A stretch of DNA of 8,821 nt, taken from contig JAJYUV010000039.1 of assembly GCA_021792355.1 (NCBI GenBank), positions 1-8,821 on the forward strand. Direction: 5' to 3'. The stretch's first letter is position 1; the number at the start of each line of letters is the position of its first letter. This DNA comes from Thermoplasmata archaeon. GTDB taxonomy: Archaea; Thermoplasmatota; Thermoplasmata; Thermoplasmatales; GCA-001856825. Made by a program: the position numbers and the translations under genes. Under the pieces are notes generated by a model. It was not told where the DNA came from. It worked only from the letters and a program-made list of their open reading frames with translations, and ran no database searches. This document shows, piece after piece, positions 7,325-8,821 of this stretch.

Positions 7325-7397
7325 GGGCTTGTGGGGTAGCCTGGTATCCTTTCGGCTTCGGGAGTCGAAGACTCCGGTCCAAATCCGGACAAGCCCA
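7325..7397 (+). tRNA. tRNA-Pro (anticodon CGG)
   Basis: The 73 bases fold as a full cloverleaf that decodes proline CCG. The acceptor stem GGGCTTG (7325-7331) pairs perfectly with CAAGCCC (7390-7396), followed by discriminator A (7397). CCA is not encoded. The D arm at 7334-7350 has pairs G-U, G-C, G-C and a U13/U22 mismatch, with GG at 7343-7344 in the loop. The anticodon stem 7352-7356/7364-7368 has one G-U pair. The loop is TTCGGGA, with anticodon C7359 G7360 G7361 after U33 (7358). The variable loop has four bases. The T stem 7373-7377/7385-7389 has five pairs. There is no intron. One oddity is the T loop TCCAAAT (7378-7384), which puts C instead of the near-universal U at position 55. 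Confidence 0.93.
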
Positions 7398-7433
7398 TAA
7401 AAATAAGAGATTGATACTCTACAGTCCCATTAC

Positions 7434-7445
7434 TACTTTCCTTTT
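7434..7445 (+). terminator. Possible T-rich terminator after tRNA-Pro
   Basis: A pyrimidine-rich run TACTTTCCTTTT lies about 37 bases beyond the tRNA 3' end. It could end the tRNA transcript in the archaeal T-tract manner. It runs directly into the A/T-rich promoter region of the next gene. Confidence 0.25.
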
Positions 7446-7462
7446 AAATAATAGTAAATAAT
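7443..7462 (+). promoter_or_regulatory. TATA-like region before the HTH-10 gene
   Basis: Two A/T-rich elements can be seen: TTTAAATA (7443-7450), and TAAATAAT (7455-7462). The first would place the RNA start near 7471, leaving a short leader. The second lies about 25 bases before the ATG at 7483 and would give a leaderless message. No Shine-Dalgarno site is present, which slightly favours the leaderless reading. Confidence 0.35.
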
Positions 7463-7482
7463 CATAAAAGCAGATAAAATTG

Positions 7483-8112
7483 ATGGAAGTAGAGGTAAAA
7501 TTTAAGTCTCCTGTTGAGTGGATCACAAATATGGCGAAAACCCATTCTGCGGAAATAAAGATCAGAGACATTAGAGCTAGTCTCGAAGGAGTCAAGGATT
7601 TGGTAGAGATATTTTCCCCAGAAGGGAAAGTAGAGGCTCTCTCAATAAAGTTACACGAAAAGAATAGTTCGAAAGAAGAAGATCTTTCCATAACCGATGA
7701 TTACCACGCTACAGCCATAATAGACGCAACGGAGTGTTCAATCTGCAATTCAATTCGTAACTGGGACTTATTCCTGACCGCGGCAAATTCTGATAAAGAT
7801 GGAAACATGACGATGCAATGGCTTGTCCCTGACGAGAGCACGGTTTCTGCCTTCCTTCAGCGCCTCGAAAAAGACGGAATAAAATTCGAGTTGCTCAAGA
7901 AAAGAAATTTAAGCAAGAAGAGGGACATAACCGCAAGACAAGAATTTGTCATCAAGACTGCTCTAGAGCTCGGCTTCTTCGAGTATCCTAAGAAGATAAA
8001 TCTTGAGGGTCTGTCGAAGAGACTAAACGTCTCTTATGTCACTCTGGCAGAAATCCTTCGGAGAGCGGAGAAGAATATAATATCATCATATTTCAAAAGG
8101 AAAGAAAATTGA
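7483..8112 (+). CDS. HTH-10 (bacterio-opsin activator-like) transcriptional regulator
   Basis: The C-terminal third is a clear HTH_10 domain of the archaeal Bat/bacterio-opsin-activator family. From the ATG, the signature runs ITARQEFVIKTALELGFFEYP (149-169), then NLEGLSKRLNVSYVTLAEILRRAEK (about 173-197), including the DNA-binding helices. The N-terminal 140 residues form an alpha/beta sensor-like region of the kind often found before HTH_10. They contain a CSIC pair (85-88) and end with FLQRLEKDGIKFELLKK (124-140). There is no receiver, PAS or GAF signature and no membrane segment, so it should be a soluble one-component regulator. The ligand and targets cannot be read from sequence. The CxxC could bind metal or sense redox state. 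I chose ATG at 7483 over the in-frame TTG at 7480. The gene converges on the hemerythrin-like gene, 45 bases away. Confidence 0.88.
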   Translation: MEVEVKFKSPVEWITNMAKTHSAEIKIRDIRASLEGVKDLVEIFSPEGKVEALSIKLHEKNSSKEEDLSITDDYHATAIIDATECSICNSIRNWDLFLTAANSDKDGNMTMQWLVPDESTVSAFLQRLEKDGIKFELLKKRNLSKKRDITARQEFVIKTALELGFFEYPKKINLEGLSKRLNVSYVTLAEILRRAEKNIISSYFKRKEN

Positions 8113-8157
8113 TTCATTAAGGAAGGGGCGAGAGAAGTCACATTAGCTCGTTGCCAT

Positions 8158-8619
8158 TTATCTTGGAACCCGCTGTATCTGCTGGTGAAATCTTATGTTT
8201 TCACCTGCCGCTTTGGCTGCCGGATAGAGGAATTCCTCTTCTAAATCGATGTGGTGAAGAAGTTTATTGCAGGTGTTCGACAACTTTTTATTTCCTTCTA
8301 TCTGCAGTAGGCTCTGAACCTCACGGATTAGTCTCTGGATAAGCCTGTGCTCTTCGACCATAGATTCGTAACTGTCGTCGAACCTTTTCGCCGCGTCAAG
8401 GTATGCTACTTCTGCTAATTGGTACTTACTCTCTGTTCTCCCCTTGTTGTAATTTAGGAGCGGTACTATCGTATAATTCTCTTTCTCAAGGTGATTCTTG
8501 AAGTTGGATAGTATTTCCTCAAATTTTTTCGCAGACCTATTTTTTTCGAGAGTTGCTTGTCTCAACTGATCAAGGATTTCTTCGTGCTCTACATCTAGCA
8601 TGTCACTGTGATTGCTCAT
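8158..8619 (-). CDS. Hemerythrin-like (HHE) diiron-binding protein
   Basis: This 153-residue, almost all-helical soluble protein carries the hemerythrin HHE cation-binding pattern. Candidate diiron ligands are H12 (VEHEE), H43 and E47 (HLEKE), H91 (EEHRL), and H123 and E127 (HIDLE). The H, HxxxE, H, HxxxE order with four His and two Glu resembles the ligand set of the RIC/YtfE iron-cluster-repair proteins more than O2-carrying hemerythrins, which use five His plus two carboxylates. The N-terminal ScdA-type domain and its Cys pair are absent. Possible roles are sensing or binding O2 or NO, or iron handling, but none is shown. ATG at 8619 gives H12 its usual place near the N-terminus. No Shine-Dalgarno site is evident. 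A TATA-like element lies about 40 bases upstream. The gene diverges from the ORF at 8702 and converges on the HTH-10 gene. Confidence 0.85.
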   Translation of the reverse strand: MSNHSDMLDVEHEEILDQLRQATLEKNRSAKKFEEILSNFKNHLEKENYTIVPLLNYNKGRTESKYQLAEVAYLDAAKRFDDSYESMVEEHRLIQRLIREVQSLLQIEGNKKLSNTCNKLLHHIDLEEEFLYPAAKAAGENIRFHQQIQRVPR

Positions 8620-8656
8620 GAGTAACGAATGATTGGTTGTTAATTGTCATTGACCC

Positions 8657-8666
8657 AAAATTTTAA
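8657..8666 (-). promoter_or_regulatory. TATA-like element between the hemerythrin-like gene and the 8702 ORF
   Basis: AAAATTTTAA contains the palindrome AAAATTTT (8657-8664). Read on the - strand as TTAAAATTTT, it predicts an RNA start near 8636-8638 and a leader of about 18 bases for the hemerythrin-like gene. Read on the + strand, it would start RNA near 8687, ahead of the ORF at 8702. Which gene it serves, or whether it serves both, is not decided by the sequence. Confidence 0.4.
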
Positions 8667-8701
8667 GGGATATCTGTGGATAGATTTTTGAACTTCTGTA
8701 A

Positions 8702-8821
8702 ATGGTTGTCCCTATTATTTTTGGGATTAGTGATATTCCTCTCCAAGTGATTTCTAAGCTGATGCCAGCAATTGAAGAAATAGAAAAACCTAACTGCGAC
8801 GAAGTCGGGTTAAACGTATCA
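8702..8821 (+). CDS. 5' end of an unidentified protein gene (partial)
   Basis: An ATG at 8702 opens a frame that stays open for 40 codons to the window edge. It begins MVVPIIFGISDIPLQVISKL and continues with an acidic PAIEEIEKPNCDEVG stretch. The hydrophobic start followed by a charged helix looks protein-like. The position, 82 bases from a divergent gene with an A/T-rich element between, is right for a promoter-proximal start. There is no clear Shine-Dalgarno site. I recognise no family and give no function. A 40-codon open frame can occur by chance, so the call is moderate. Confidence 0.5.
   Translation, partial: MVVPIIFGISDIPLQVISKLMPAIEEIEKPNCDEVGLNVS

Noticed and set aside
7398..7482. 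Possible small RNA (C/D-box type) between the tRNA and the HTH-10 gene
   Set aside because: No paired C (RTGATGA) and D (CTGA) boxes at proper spacing were found. The stretch is explained by a terminator and promoter.
7419..7691. 90-codon - strand ORF over the start of the HTH-10 gene
   Set aside because: It is an antisense shadow of the HTH-10 coding region and runs through its promoter. The protein is low in complexity and unlike its neighbours.
8151..8342. 63-codon + strand ORF opposite the hemerythrin-like gene
   Set aside because: It lies antisense to a gene whose ligand pattern is clearly real. It has unusual composition (many Cys, Leu and Pro) and no support of its own.
1..8821. Mobile element, CRISPR array, defence system or att site at the tRNA
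   Set aside because: There is no transposase, integrase, regularly spaced repeat or duplicated tRNA 3' end. Gene content and codon use are uniform and housekeeping in character.

Overview
The window looks like housekeeping DNA from an archaeon of the Thermoplasmata, most likely the order Thermoplasmatales. The evidence is a thermosome (group II chaperonin) gene with a Met/Gly-rich tail, an archaeal prefoldin alpha gene next to ftsY, archaeal-type TATA promoters, a tRNA without encoded CCA, an HTH-10 (Bat-type) regulator, and AGA/AGG and ATA rich codon use. The thermosome and thioredoxin reductase closely resemble what I remember of the Thermoplasma acidophilum proteins. I cannot name genus or species.

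Layout. Bases 1-92 hold the 3' end of an unidentified + strand gene. A 90-base gap with a good TATA box and Shine-Dalgarno site leads into a tight + strand run: thermosome subunit (183-1838), thioredoxin reductase (1839-2801, no gap) and imidazolonepropionase hutI (2801-3964, TAATG overlap). After 33 bases follow phosphoglycerate kinase (3998-5245), prefoldin alpha (5246-5650, no gap) and the SRP receptor FtsY (5655-6581, 4-base gap). This run supplies protein folding (thermosome, and prefoldin, which delivers clients to it), membrane targeting (FtsY), thiol redox chemistry, a glycolytic/gluconeogenic enzyme and one step of histidine breakdown.

The second half is regulatory and accessory. A convergent HTH regulator (6578-7276, - strand) overlaps the ftsY stop by 4 bases. 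It diverges from an intronless tRNA-Pro(CGG) at 7325-7397, and one TTTAAA element sits about 24-25 bases from both starts. An HTH-10 regulator with a CxxC pair (7483-8112, +) converges on a hemerythrin-like diiron protein (8158-8619, -). A final + strand ORF starts at 8702 and runs off the window.

I see no CRISPR array, insertion sequence, phage gene or clearly new system. The points most worth a second look are the thioredoxin reductase that lacks the usual NADPH-binding residues, the tRNA-Pro with C instead of U at position 55, the possible shared bidirectional promoter, the RIC/YtfE-like ligand set of the hemerythrin protein, and the unidentified genes at both edges. No stretch longer than 300 bases lacks a gene; the longest gap is about 90 bases.
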